Source: Labedella gwakjiensis (GTDB taxonomy: Bacteria > Actinomycetota > Actinomycetes > Actinomycetales > Microbacteriaceae). Taken from it: a stretch of 64,000 nucleotides of DNA. Each line of letters opens with the position of its first letter. The first letter of the stretch is position 1. Under the pieces are notes generated by a model. That model did no database searches. It saw only the letters and a program-made list of their open reading frames with translations, and was not told the origin of the DNA. The stretch is taken from the NCBI RefSeq assembly GCF_003014675.1, contig NZ_PYAU01000001.1, positions 2,976,001-3,040,000 of the forward strand, written 5' to 3'. Shown in pieces: positions 33,080 through 41,706 of this stretch. A program made the translations under genes and the position numbers.

Positions 33080-34759
33080 CTAGGCGAGGAGTCCCGCCGG
33101 CGCGATCCACACGGTGCTCTCGCGCGGCAGTGCCGAACCCTCCACGGCGCCGAGGACGACGCCCGCCGCATCCGCCCCGAGGTCGAACGGTTCCGTACCG
33201 AAGTTCGTCACCACGTGCCAGCCGTTGGGACGGGCGAAGCGCAGCACGTCCGGCCGTCCGGTCTCGATCCACTCGAGCGACTCGTCGGACTGCAGCACGT
33301 GCCGCACGCGCAGGGCCTCGCGGTACAGCGACAGCGTGGATGTCGGGTCGCCGGCCTCGACGTCCACGGCGAAGTCCGCGAACCAGGCCGGTTGCGGCAG
33401 ATGAGCGTCCCCGGTGCCGAACCCGAAGGACGAACCGGACGCCGTCCACGGCAGGGGCACGCGGCACCCGTCGCGGCCGAGGCCGTCGAACTCGCCGCCG
33501 CGGAAGAATGCGGGGTCCTGTCTCTGCTCTGGCGTGATCTCCGCGACCTCCTGCAGGCCGAGCTCCTCGCCCTGGTAGAGGTAGGCGCTGCCCGGAAGCC
33601 CGAGAAGCAGGAGGGTGGCGGCCCGAGCCCGACGCAGACCCTGTTCGCGATCGTTCCCCTCCGCCGGTCCGCCCGCGGCGACCCACTCGGTGCCCTGCTT
33701 GACGGGTCGCCCGTCGAGCGCCGGGAGTCCGTACCGCGTGGCGTGCCGGGTGACGTCGTGGTTCGACAGCACCCACGTCGTCGACGACCCGGAGGCCTCC
33801 GACTGCGCGAGGTTGTCGGCGATGATCGTGCGGAACTGGGTCGCGTCGAAGTCGGCGACGAGCAGGTCGAAGTTGAACGCCTGCCCGAGCCCCTCGGCCG
33901 ACGCGTACTTCGCGCGACGCTCCGGTGTGCTGACCCACGCCTCGGCGACCGCGGTGCGGGGCGGGTCGTACTCGTTGAAGACCCGACGCCACTCGGCGTA
34001 GACCTCGTGCACGTCGTCGCGGTCGAGGATCGGGTGCTTGCCGTCCTGGGGGATCAGGTCGAGCTCGGCGCGGCTCGGTAGGGGCTCGGTGAGGTCCTTC
34101 GTGAGCATGTGCGCGACGTCGATGCGGAAGCCGTCGACGCCCCGGTCCGACCAGAACCGGAGGGTCGTGAGGAAGTCCTCGCGCACCTCCGGGTGGTCCC
34201 AGTTGAGGTCGGGCTGCTCCGTGGCGAAGTTGTGGAAGTACCACTGACCGTCCGCCACGCGCTCCCATGCGGGCCCGCCGAACACCGACTCCCAGTCGGT
34301 CGGCGGCTGCTCGCCGTTCTCGCCCGTGCCCTCGCGGAAGATGTACCGCTCGCGCGCGGCCGAACCGCGCCCGGCGGCCAGCGCCTCCTGGAACCACGCG
34401 TGAAGGTTCGACGTGTGGTTCGGCACGATGTCGACGACCACGCGGATGCCGCGGCCGTGGAGGGCCTCGACCATGCGGTCGAAATCCTCGAGTGTGCCGA
34501 GGCGCGGGTCGACGTTCCGGTAGTCGGCGACGTCGTAGCCGCCGTCGGCGAGGGCGGACGGGTAGAACGGGCTGAGCCACACGGCGTCGATCCCGAGATC
34601 GGCGAGGTAGTCGACGCGGGAGACGATGCCGGGCACGTCGCCGATCCCGTCGCCGTTCGCGTCCGCGAAGCTGCGCGGGTAGATCTGGTAGACCGCGGCC
34701 TGGCGCCACCATGCGGCGTCGGTGGTGCTGCGGGTCTCCGTGAGGAGTGCGTCGGTCAT
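33080..34759 (-). CDS. GH13 alpha-glucosidase (oligo-1,6-glucosidase type)
   Basis: A 559-residue GH13 enzyme without signal peptide, so cytoplasmic. Conserved regions are all present: VVVDIVPNHTS near residue 113; DGFRIDVAH with the nucleophile Asp214; VAEAWV with the acid Glu273; and SNHDVTRH with Asp335 as transition-state stabiliser. WWRQAAVYQIYPRSFADANG opens the barrel and QGEELGL follows the active site. The set marks the subfamily acting on maltose, isomaltose or sucrose-like oligosaccharides. It is the last gene of the operon, separated from the permease by a strong hairpin. ATG 34759 has AAAGG upstream. Confidence 0.93.
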   Translation of the reverse strand: MTDALLTETRSTTDAAWWRQAAVYQIYPRSFADANGDGIGDVPGIVSRVDYLADLGIDAVWLSPFYPSALADGGYDVADYRNVDPRLGTLEDFDRMVEALHGRGIRVVVDIVPNHTSNLHAWFQEALAAGRGSAARERYIFREGTGENGEQPPTDWESVFGGPAWERVADGQWYFHNFATEQPDLNWDHPEVREDFLTTLRFWSDRGVDGFRIDVAHMLTKDLTEPLPSRAELDLIPQDGKHPILDRDDVHEVYAEWRRVFNEYDPPRTAVAEAWVSTPERRAKYASAEGLGQAFNFDLLVADFDATQFRTIIADNLAQSEASGSSTTWVLSNHDVTRHATRYGLPALDGRPVKQGTEWVAAGGPAEGNDREQGLRRARAATLLLLGLPGSAYLYQGEELGLQEVAEITPEQRQDPAFFRGGEFDGLGRDGCRVPLPWTASGSSFGFGTGDAHLPQPAWFADFAVDVEAGDPTSTLSLYREALRVRHVLQSDESLEWIETGRPDVLRFARPNGWHVVTNFGTEPFDLGADAAGVVLGAVEGSALPRESTVWIAPAGLLA

Positions 34760-34840
34760 GGAGGAGGAACCCTTTCTGTGGTGCGGGAGGTGTGGGGCGG
34801 GTGGTCGACGGTGTCGTGGGGAGGTGCCAGGGGTCATGGT

Positions 34841-34871
34841 GACGGCCGCCGCGGGAGCCGCGGCGGCCGTC
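34841..34871 (-). terminator. Intercistronic hairpin between permease and GH13 genes
   Basis: A perfect 14-base stem (34841-34854 with 34858-34871) around a three-base loop lies 21 bases after the MalG-type stop. There is no T run, so it probably attenuates or protects mRNA between permease and glucosidase. Confidence 0.7.
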
Positions 34872-34892
34872 GAATCGCGGTGGTGGTGCGGC

Positions 34893-35828
34893 TCAGCCCT
34901 TGAGGGCGCCCTGCGTGACACCCTCCATCACCCAGCGCTGCGCGAACAGGTAGGCGATGATGGCCGGCGCCATCGCCATCAGGTACGAGGCGAAGGCGAC
35001 GTTGTAGTCGCTCGAGAACTGCGTCTGGAACAGGTTCTGTCTCACGGGGAGCGTCTGCATGTCGGCGTCGGAGATGATCAGCGACGGCATCATGAAGTCG
35101 TTCCACGCGTAGAGGAACGCGAAGATTCCGACCGTGGCGCTCATCGGGGCGAGGAGCGGGAAGATGAGCTTCCAGAACGTCTGCCACGTGCTCGCGCCGT
35201 CGATGCGCGCGCTCTCCTCGAGCTCCATGGGGATGGAGCGCAGGAAGGCCGTGAAGAGGAGCACGCTGAAGCTGAGCTGGAACATCGTGGCCAGGATGAT
35301 CACGCCGAGCGGGTTGTCGAGCCCGAAGCGGCCGGTCAGCTGGATCTGCGGCAGCGCCACGACGGGGAACGGGATGAACATCGCGCCGAGCAGGTAGAAG
35401 AACGAGTAGCGGAAGAGCCGTCGGTCCCAGTTCCGCACGATCGCGTAGGACGCGAACGACGCGAGGACGATCGTGGCCAGCACCGTTCCGGCGGTCACGA
35501 TGAACGACATCGCGAAGCCGACGGGGAACTTCGTGAGCTCCCACGCCTGCACGAAGCCGTCGATGCTGAACGGGGCCGGCAGTGAGAACGCGTTGCCGTC
35601 GACGGCCTGTCCACTCGTCTTGAACGCCATCGAGATGGTCACGTAGAGCGGCAGGATCACGGTGACGGCGCACAGCAGCAGGATGACCGTGGTCGACCAG
35701 CTGCCCGACTTCCGTCCCTTGATCGGGCGGGAGGATCCGCCCGTCGTGATGGAGCGGGTGGATCCGGTGTCCGCACCGGACGTCGACTGCTTGGCGGTGG
35801 TCTTCGGGTCGAGAGGGATCGTGGACAT
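34893..35828 (-). CDS. Sugar ABC transporter permease, MalG type
   Basis: A 311-residue permease. About 40 polar residues precede helix 1 (STTVILLLCAVTVILPLYVT). VTISMAFKTSGQAVDGNAFS, FASYAIVRNWDRRLFRYSFF and the coupling loop PMELEESARIDGASTWQTFW with LIFPLLAPM follow, and the end is FAQRWVMEGVTQGALKG. It forms the channel with the MalF-type permease, whose stop it overlaps by one base. Together with the GH13 enzyme the likely cargo is an alpha-glucoside. Confidence 0.92.
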   Translation of the reverse strand: MSTIPLDPKTTAKQSTSGADTGSTRSITTGGSSRPIKGRKSGSWSTTVILLLCAVTVILPLYVTISMAFKTSGQAVDGNAFSLPAPFSIDGFVQAWELTKFPVGFAMSFIVTAGTVLATIVLASFASYAIVRNWDRRLFRYSFFYLLGAMFIPFPVVALPQIQLTGRFGLDNPLGVIILATMFQLSFSVLLFTAFLRSIPMELEESARIDGASTWQTFWKLIFPLLAPMSATVGIFAFLYAWNDFMMPSLIISDADMQTLPVRQNLFQTQFSSDYNVAFASYLMAMAPAIIAYLFAQRWVMEGVTQGALKG

Positions 35829-36745
35829 CAGATGTTGTTCCTTCCGCGCGTCACCGAGAGCTGCAGGACGGCGATGATGATCGTGATGATGAAGAACAGC
35901 GTCGCCGTCGCCATCTGGTAGGCGTAGTCGCCCGTCTGGAAGCCGCGGATGATGGTCATCGAGATGCTTCGAGTGGAGGTGCCGGGGCCGCCGCCGGTGA
36001 GGCCGACGATGATGTCGTAGGCGTTCAGGTAGTTCTTGAACCCCAGGATCACGTTGATGACCACGTAGCCGGCGACGAGCGGGAGCGTGATGCGCGCCAG
36101 CTGCTGCCTCTTGTTCGCCCCGTCGATCGATGCCGCCTCGTAGACGTCACCGGGGATCGAGAGGAGCCCGGCGATGTAGATGAGGAGTGTTCCCGGGATC
36201 GACTGCCAGGCGGTGACGATCACGATGCCGAGCCAGGCGAGGTCGGGGTTCGCGAGGATGCTCGTCTCGAGGAACGGGATGCCGAGCGCCCCGCCCGCGG
36301 CGGGCAGCGAGTTCTGGAACAGGAACTGGAAGACGTAGGCGATGATGATGCCCGAGACGACCATGGGGATCACGAAGATCGCCCGCAGGCCCATCTTGAA
36401 GCGGATCTTCGCCGTGAGTCCCACCGCGAGGAGGAACGCCAGGACGTTCACGAGGATCACCGTCACGAGGGCGAAGCCGAACGTGAAGAGGAAGCTCGTG
36501 AGGATCGCCGGATCGCTGAACGCCGCGATGTAGTTCGTGAAGCCGGTGAACTCCCACACGCCGATCCCGATGGAGTCGGTGAAGCTGAAGAAGATCCCGA
36601 TGATCCCGGGAACCGTGATCGCCAGCGTGAACAGGATCACCGCGGGGAAGAGGAAGAGGTAGTAGATCGGCTCGACGCGCTTCATGCTGCGGCTCTTGCG
36701 GGCGGCGGGGGCTCCGCCGGTGACGATGTTCTGTGTCGCGCTCAT
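35828..36745 (-). CDS. Sugar ABC transporter permease, MalF type
   Basis: A 305-residue permease: basic tail, helix 1 at LFLFPAVILFTLAITVPGII (about residues 30-50), FSFTDSIGIGVWEFTGFTNY, and the coupling loop GDVYEAASIDGANKRQQLAR with ITLPLVAGY near 205. About six helices. Its start lies within the stop of the binding-protein gene and its stop overlaps the MalG-type start, so the three are strictly coupled. Confidence 0.92.
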   Translation of the reverse strand: MSATQNIVTGGAPAARKSRSMKRVEPIYYLFLFPAVILFTLAITVPGIIGIFFSFTDSIGIGVWEFTGFTNYIAAFSDPAILTSFLFTFGFALVTVILVNVLAFLLAVGLTAKIRFKMGLRAIFVIPMVVSGIIIAYVFQFLFQNSLPAAGGALGIPFLETSILANPDLAWLGIVIVTAWQSIPGTLLIYIAGLLSIPGDVYEAASIDGANKRQQLARITLPLVAGYVVINVILGFKNYLNAYDIIVGLTGGGPGTSTRSISMTIIRGFQTGDYAYQMATATLFFIITIIIAVLQLSVTRGRNNI

Positions 36746-38040
36746 CAGTTCCCCTCCTCGCTCGAGACGGCCGGCTGGCGGAACGCGATGCGCGCCCAGT
36801 CGGCGTCCATGGTGCGCAGCAGGTTCTCGGCGTTCGTGCCGAGGACGAGCGACTGCGCGTAGTTCTCCGTGGGGATGGCCCGCGGGTTCAGGATGCCGGG
36901 ACCCTGGTAGAACGCGCCGGCGTCGTAGTAGGGGATCATCCCCTCGACGCGGGGGTCGCTCGGAGCCTTGCCGTCCTTCGTCGGCACGAAACCGAGCTGG
37001 GACTCGTTGTACGCCTGGATGATGTCGGGCTGGAAGAGGTAGTCCATGAAGTCGAAGGCGCCCTCCTTGTTGCTGGCGTCCTCCGGGATCATCGTGACGA
37101 GGTCCATGTTGACGCGGACCTTGAGGTCGTCCGGGTCCTCGGTCATCGGGAGCGGGAACGTGCCGAGTTCGGCGTCGGGGTTGGTCAGCTCGATCTGGCT
37201 GAGAGCCCACGGTCCCTGCATGTACATCGCTGCCTCACCGTTGGCGAAGGCGACGTTGCCCACGTCGTAGGCGCGGCTTCCGGCGTTCGGCTGCGTGTAC
37301 TCGCTCGCGAGCAGCTGCATCTTCTCGACAGGCTCGAGGAAGTCCTTCTCGAAGCTCACCGGGGAGTCGGGGCCCACCTCGGTGCCCTGCTCCGCCATCT
37401 GGTCGTAGAACGACTGGACGTCCATCGAGCTGCCGATGGCGTAGTCGAACCAGCCCTGGTTGACCGTCCACGCGTCGGCGAACGTGCCGTAGAACGGGGC
37501 GATGTCGGCGGCCTTGAGGGTGTCTCCCACCTCGAGGAGTTCACTCCACGTCGTGGGGACCTCGAGGTCGTTCTCCTCGAAGATCGTCTTGTTGTAGATG
37601 ACGGACGCGGCCATCACCGAGTACGGGAGGGCCGTGGTGCGACCGGGGCACGTGCCGAACTGGTCGAGGAGCGGCTGGAACTCGTCGCGGATTGTCGACG
37701 CGGCATCCGTCTCGGAGAGGTCCTCGAGCACGCAGCGCTGCACGAAGCGGGAGACCTCGTGGTTGTAGTTGGCGAGCATGAGGTCCGGCGGATTGCCTCG
37801 CACGAAGCTCGCGGAGATCGGGTCGACCCCCGACGTGTCCATCACCACGTTGTACTCGTCCTGCGACGCGTTGTAGTCGGCGACCGTCTGCTCCATGAAC
37901 GTGATCGCCTCACGCTTGTTGAACGTGAAGTGGACGGTCTCGCGACCGTCCGCGGAGCAGCCGGTCAACACCGCCCCGACCAGGATCACGCCGAGAGCTC
38001 CGGCTGTCGCGCGCAGGGCGCGCCTCAATCGTCTAGACAT
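36745..38040 (-). CDS. Sugar ABC transporter substrate-binding lipoprotein (SBP family 1)
   Basis: A 431-residue lipoprotein with lipobox LTGC (Cys28). The mature part shows TVADYNASQDEYNVVMDTSG, YSVMAASVIYNKTIFEENDL with VPTTWSELLEV, and NGEAAMYMQGPWALSQI, all typical of family 1 sugar binders. GGAAGGA lies seven bases before the ATG. First gene of the alpha-glucoside-type operon, behind a promoter that carries a palindrome. As in the other sugar locus, no ATPase gene is present. Confidence 0.92.
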   Translation of the reverse strand: MSRRLRRALRATAGALGVILVGAVLTGCSADGRETVHFTFNKREAITFMEQTVADYNASQDEYNVVMDTSGVDPISASFVRGNPPDLMLANYNHEVSRFVQRCVLEDLSETDAASTIRDEFQPLLDQFGTCPGRTTALPYSVMAASVIYNKTIFEENDLEVPTTWSELLEVGDTLKAADIAPFYGTFADAWTVNQGWFDYAIGSSMDVQSFYDQMAEQGTEVGPDSPVSFEKDFLEPVEKMQLLASEYTQPNAGSRAYDVGNVAFANGEAAMYMQGPWALSQIELTNPDAELGTFPLPMTEDPDDLKVRVNMDLVTMIPEDASNKEGAFDFMDYLFQPDIIQAYNESQLGFVPTKDGKAPSDPRVEGMIPYYDAGAFYQGPGILNPRAIPTENYAQSLVLGTNAENLLRTMDADWARIAFRQPAVSSEEGN

Positions 38041-38093
38041 CGTTGTCCTTCCGCCGGGGAGGCCCCTCAGGCGGTTCCCCGTAATAAATATTG

Positions 38094-38127
38094 CGAGCGA
38101 ATAAACTCGTTCGGGCCACTCTGCCAA
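38094..38127 (-). promoter_or_regulatory. Promoter and palindromic operator of the alpha-glucoside operon
   Basis: On the minus strand, TTGGCA (38127-38122) precedes an AT-rich -10 region (TTTATT or TATTCG) by 16 to 18 bases. An imperfect palindrome, CGAGCGAA-TAAA-CTCGTTCG (38094-38113), covers that -10 region. The divergent ROK regulator is its likely partner. Confidence 0.6.
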
Positions 38128-38225
38128 AGGAGCGCCCCCGGGTCAAGGGGGTCGCGGTTTCCCCGCCTCCGGTCGTGCCGCCCGGGGGAGTCCACGGCGG
38201 CGGGCGGCCGCTAGTCTTGTCCGTC

Positions 38226-39428
38226 ATGGACAGGACGACGAGCTCGGCGCCGACGGGGGCGCCGCGAACGGCCAACGTCGCCGCCGTCCTCGACCACGCC
38301 TGGGCCACTCAGGCCTTCACGGCGACCGACGTCATCGAGGCCACGGGGCTCTCCCGATCCACGGCGATCGCGCTGTGCGACGAGCTCATCGAGCTCGGCT
38401 GGCTGACCGAGCTCGACGATTCTCGCCAGGCGGGAGCCGAATACCGCAAGGGCCGCCCTGCGCGCCGGTACGAGTTGCACGTCGATGCCGGGGTCGTCGT
38501 CGGCGTCGACGCCGGCGCCCACTCGATCACGGCCGTCGTCACCGATCTGCGGGGACGCGAGCTCTCGAGATCCCATCGCCCCGTGGATCCGGCGGCGGAT
38601 GCGGACGACCGGATCGCCGCGATCGACGCGGCGATCGACGACGCGCTCGCCGTCGGAGGGCACAAGAGACCCCTGTGCGTCGCGATCGGAGTCCCGACGC
38701 CCGTCGATGTCCGGGGACTCGCGCCGGATCACGACTACTTCTGGCAGCGCATGAACCCGCGCGTCGTCGAGCGTGTCCGGGATCGCGGGTGCGCCGTCCT
38801 CGTCGACAACGATGCGAACCTCGCGACCCTCGCCGAGGGGTCGATCGGCGCGGGTCTCGGCATCGACTCGTACATCACGATCGTCACGGGGGAGCGGCTG
38901 GGTGCCGGCTACGTCGTGGACGGGCGGCTCGTGCGCGGCCGTGGCCAGGCGGGAGAGCTGCATCTCCTGGGCCTCGTCGACGGAGTGGGCTCCGCCCGCG
39001 GCATCGTCGCGCTGCTGCGCGACTGGGGTCGGGAGCACCGCGAGAGCGGCGGGCTGCCCGAGGGCAGCCCGCTCGCATCGTTGCCCGTCGACCAGGTTGA
39101 TGCCCAAGCCGTCTTCGACGCCGCCGAGGATGGAGACGTCGTGGCGGTCCACCTGCTCGAGCGCATGGCCGACCGCATCGCCCGCATGAGCGCGGTGCTC
39201 GCGGGGGTGCTCGACGTCGAGCGCATCGTGTTCGCGGGAGCGCTCGTCTCGTCGATGGGCCGTCTGCTCGACCTCACGACCGCTCTCCTGCCCTCCTACA
39301 TGAACGCCGAGCCACCGGAGCTCGTCGCCTCCACGCTGGGTGGGGACATCGTCGCGCAGGGCGCTGTGGCTTCCGCGATCGACCGCGTGCGGCGCAATGC
39401 CCTGCGGATCGAGCTGTCCGCGCGCTGA
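38226..39428 (+). CDS. ROK family transcriptional regulator
   Basis: A 400-residue ROK repressor. The N-terminal winged HTH covers about residues 12-80 (ATDVIEATGLSRSTAIALCD, then LIELGWLTEL). The ROK sugar-kinase-like domain begins near 90 with VVVGVDAGAHSITAVVTDLR and contains VLVDNDANLATLAEGSIGAG near 195 and GERLGAGYVVDGRLVRGRGQ near 220. The cysteine cluster CGxxGCxE of zinc-binding ROK proteins is absent, the site reading GQAGELHLLGLV. It is divergent from the alpha-glucoside operon and should repress it until sugar binds. A TAGTCT hexamer ends eight bases before the ATG. Confidence 0.9.
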   Translation: MDRTTSSAPTGAPRTANVAAVLDHAWATQAFTATDVIEATGLSRSTAIALCDELIELGWLTELDDSRQAGAEYRKGRPARRYELHVDAGVVVGVDAGAHSITAVVTDLRGRELSRSHRPVDPAADADDRIAAIDAAIDDALAVGGHKRPLCVAIGVPTPVDVRGLAPDHDYFWQRMNPRVVERVRDRGCAVLVDNDANLATLAEGSIGAGLGIDSYITIVTGERLGAGYVVDGRLVRGRGQAGELHLLGLVDGVGSARGIVALLRDWGREHRESGGLPEGSPLASLPVDQVDAQAVFDAAEDGDVVAVHLLERMADRIARMSAVLAGVLDVERIVFAGALVSSMGRLLDLTTALLPSYMNAEPPELVASTLGGDIVAQGAVASAIDRVRRNALRIELSAR

Positions 39429-39439
39429 GGGCCGAGGGC

Positions 39440-39766
39440 TCAGTGCAGAGGCTCGGTCGCGACGGGCACATCGCGTCCGTCGGCGTCCACGATGCGGAGG
39501 CCCTCGACACTTCCGGCGGCCGCCGACAGGGCCGCGATCCACGCGAGTTCGAGCGGGACGGGGTCGGGCGACTCGAATTCGAACCCGACGGCGGTGCTGG
39601 GGCTCAGCCAGAGCGACCGCTCGATCCCACCGTTCGCGCCGCCGTCCACCCAGGTGAGGACGAACCCCTCGCCGCGGCGGAACTGCTGGATGACGACGTA
39701 CTCGAGATGGGTCAGCACGCGATCGTCCATGCGCAGCGCCCAGTCCGCGCTGATGAAGGAGCCCAT
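39440..39766 (-). CDS. DUF7882-type small protein
   Basis: A 108-residue protein I recognise as a small family common in Microbacteriaceae (DUF7882 type). It opens MGSFISADWALRMDDRVLTH, then LEYVVIQQFRRGEGFVLTW, an invariant-looking GGIERSLWLSPST segment, and a final ALELAWIAAL-like helix with a short tail. Function unknown; the LTHLE--I--FRR--F-L-W pattern suggests a compact alpha/beta fold. The ATG at 39766 is preferred over one 45 bases upstream because GGAAAGG lies just before it and family members start there. Confidence 0.75.
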   Translation of the reverse strand: MGSFISADWALRMDDRVLTHLEYVVIQQFRRGEGFVLTWVDGGANGGIERSLWLSPSTAVGFEFESPDPVPLELAWIAALSAAAGSVEGLRIVDADGRDVPVATEPLH

Positions 39767-39819
39767 CCCGGCCTTTCCATTGTCTCGCAGGATCCTATCC
39801 GAATTACGCAAAGCGACGT

Positions 39820-39851
39820 GCCCCGTTGCGGGGCCGACTCCTGCCTACAAT
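39820..39851 (+). promoter_or_regulatory. Promoter of the AraC gene: -10 TACAAT and upstream inverted repeat
   Basis: TACAAT (39846-39851) ends six bases before the ATG, indicating a leaderless transcript. GCCCCG-TTG-CGGGGC (39820-39834) is a perfect inverted repeat over the -35 position and may be an operator. Confidence 0.6.
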
Positions 39852-39857
39852 CGGATC

Positions 39858-40802
39858 ATGCCGACGGTTCATCGACGAGACGCGGTCACGACGGATCGTG
39901 ACGTCGCCGCCGTCGCCATGCGCTCGGTGTTCGGCGGCATCTCGCTCGATTCGTCCGACGATGGTCGTCCTTTCGGCTTCCGGTACCTCGTGGTCGGCGA
40001 CGCGCGACTCTCCGTCCACGCGCTGTCTCTCACCGGCTCGGCGCGAGCCACGGGCAGTGTCCCCGAGATCGTCGCTGTCGGACGCGTCCGCAACGGACGG
40101 TTCGGGCTGCGCTACGGGCGGCACGAGGTGGACACGACGCAGCCGTACCTCCGCCCGCCCGGCGAGTCCGAGATGCGCATGGAAGGCGCGTGCCTCGAAC
40201 TCGTCTCCCTCGACAGGGCGGCGTTCGGCGACGCCGCTCTCCGCTACGGGGTCGACGGACTCTCGTCGATCGGCGCGCGTGCGAGCCTCACGGGACCGCG
40301 TTCGCGGGCGCTCGGCGCCGCCTGGCGGTCGGCGTCTGACCGTGTGATGGCGATCACGTCCGACGCTGCGGCGTTCTCCTCCGACCTGGTCCGCGATCAG
40401 CTCTTCGATCGGACGGTACGCGCAATCCTCGGCGCCTTCCCCCTCGGCGACCTCCACGAGACGGACGAGGGCGCCTCGACCCCGCAGGCCGTCGCGCGCG
40501 CGACCGCGTACATCGACGACCACATCCGCGAACACGTCTCGCTCCCCGACATCGCCGATGCGGCGCGGTTGTCCGCGCGTGGGGTGCAGTACGCGTTCCG
40601 TCGTCACCTCGGGATGACCCCCCTCGCGTATCTGCGGGACCGCCGTCTGGACGCCGCGCGCATCGACCTCATCGCGTCGGATCCCGCGGTCGTCTCGGTC
40701 GGGGACGTGGCGAGGACGTGGGGTTTCGCGCACCTCTCGCGTTTCGCGCAGGCGTACCGCGACCGCTTCGGGGAGTACCCGAGCGCGACGATCCGCGCGT
40801 GA
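39858..40802 (+). CDS. AraC family transcriptional regulator
   Basis: A 314-residue regulator. The first 200 residues form an AraC-binding-2-like beta-rich sensor with PYLRPPGESEMRMEGACLEL in the middle. The C-terminal double HTH spans about 215-314: YIDDHIREHVSLPDIADAAR, LSARGVQYAFRRHLGMTPLA, YLRDRRLDAARIDLIASDPA and the second recognition helix in FAHLSRFAQAYRDRFGEYP. No catabolic gene is adjacent on its strand apart from the iron-controlled reductase 70 bases on. The target is unknown. The start is set by the -10 hexamer TACAAT. Confidence 0.9.
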   Translation: MPTVHRRDAVTTDRDVAAVAMRSVFGGISLDSSDDGRPFGFRYLVVGDARLSVHALSLTGSARATGSVPEIVAVGRVRNGRFGLRYGRHEVDTTQPYLRPPGESEMRMEGACLELVSLDRAAFGDAALRYGVDGLSSIGARASLTGPRSRALGAAWRSASDRVMAITSDAAAFSSDLVRDQLFDRTVRAILGAFPLGDLHETDEGASTPQAVARATAYIDDHIREHVSLPDIADAARLSARGVQYAFRRHLGMTPLAYLRDRRLDAARIDLIASDPAVVSVGDVARTWGFAHLSRFAQAYRDRFGEYPSATIRA

Positions 40803-40832
40803 GCCGCGGTTGCCCGACACGCCACCCGTTGG

Positions 40833-40851
40833 ATAGGTTAGCCTCACCTAA
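40833..40851. promoter_or_regulatory. Iron box (DtxR/IdeR/DmdR operator)
   Basis: ATAGGTTAGCCTCACCTAA matches the 19-base actinobacterial iron box TTAGGTTAGSCTAACCTAA at 17 positions. It lies 23 bases before the start of the siderophore-interacting protein gene, so iron-loaded repressor should block it. Confidence 0.88.
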
Positions 40852-40874
40852 CCGATCCGACCGACCGGAGCGCC

Positions 40875-41669
40875 GTGAGCAACATCGCCGTCACCCATGC
40901 CTCGTCTGGACTCGTCCACGCGAGCGTCGTGCGCACCGAGCGGGTGACCCCGCACATGGTGCGGGTCACTCTCGGAGGAGACGAGCTCGAACGCTTCGAG
41001 CCTCGGGGATTCGACCAGTGGTTCCGACTCGCGGTTCCGGTGGGCGACGGTGCCCGGCTCGACAACCTGCCTGACCGCTTCGGGATCGCCGGCTATGTGC
41101 GTTTCCTCACGCTGCCGAAGGGGACGCGTCCGGTCATCCGCAACTACACCGTCCGGGCATTCCGGACGGACCCGGCCGAGCTCGACATCGACTTCGTCGT
41201 GCACGGGACGGAGGGCGTCGCCGGTCCGTGGGCGGGGGCCGCGCAGCCCGGGGCGGAGGTCGCACTCATCGACCAGGGCTGTGGATTCCAGCCCGTGCCG
41301 AGCGACTGGACCCTGCTCGTCGCCGATGAGACCGGTCTGCCGGCGGTCGCCGCCATCCTCCGCGATCTCCCGCGCGACGCGACGGGCCATGCGATCATCG
41401 AGCTCTTCGACGCGCGCGACCGGCAGGACGTCGACGCTCCAGCGGGGATCACGGTGCACTGGCTCGAGCGGTCGCCCGATGAGGCGCCGGGAACCGCGGC
41501 GCTTCCCGCTCTGCGCGGGCTCGACTTCCCGGACGGCTCCGTGTACGCGTTCGCTGTGGGGGAGTCGGCCGTGGCCACCGGGGCTCGGCGCCACCTCGTG
41601 GCCGAACGCGGGATCCCCAAGGGGAACGTCACGTTCTGCGGTTATTGGAAGCGCGGCCGTTCCGCGTGA
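40875..41669 (+). CDS. Siderophore-interacting protein (FAD-dependent ferric-siderophore reductase)
   Basis: A 264-residue SIP-family reductase. The FAD-binding barrel shows VTPHMVRVTLGGDELERF near residue 25 and the flavin motif RPVIRNYTVRAF near 85. The NAD(P)H domain starts near 150 with WTLLVADETGLPAVAAIL and ends in the family-specific GYWKRGRSA tail after GIPKGNVTFC. It releases iron from imported ferric siderophores by reduction in the cytoplasm. The GTG start has CGGAG close by. Control by iron is supported by the box immediately upstream. Confidence 0.93.
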   Translation: MSNIAVTHASSGLVHASVVRTERVTPHMVRVTLGGDELERFEPRGFDQWFRLAVPVGDGARLDNLPDRFGIAGYVRFLTLPKGTRPVIRNYTVRAFRTDPAELDIDFVVHGTEGVAGPWAGAAQPGAEVALIDQGCGFQPVPSDWTLLVADETGLPAVAAILRDLPRDATGHAIIELFDARDRQDVDAPAGITVHWLERSPDEAPGTAALPALRGLDFPDGSVYAFAVGESAVATGARRHLVAERGIPKGNVTFCGYWKRGRSA

Positions 41670-41706
41670 GCCCTGCCGTTCCTGACGGCCACGCGACCCC
41701 AGGCCG

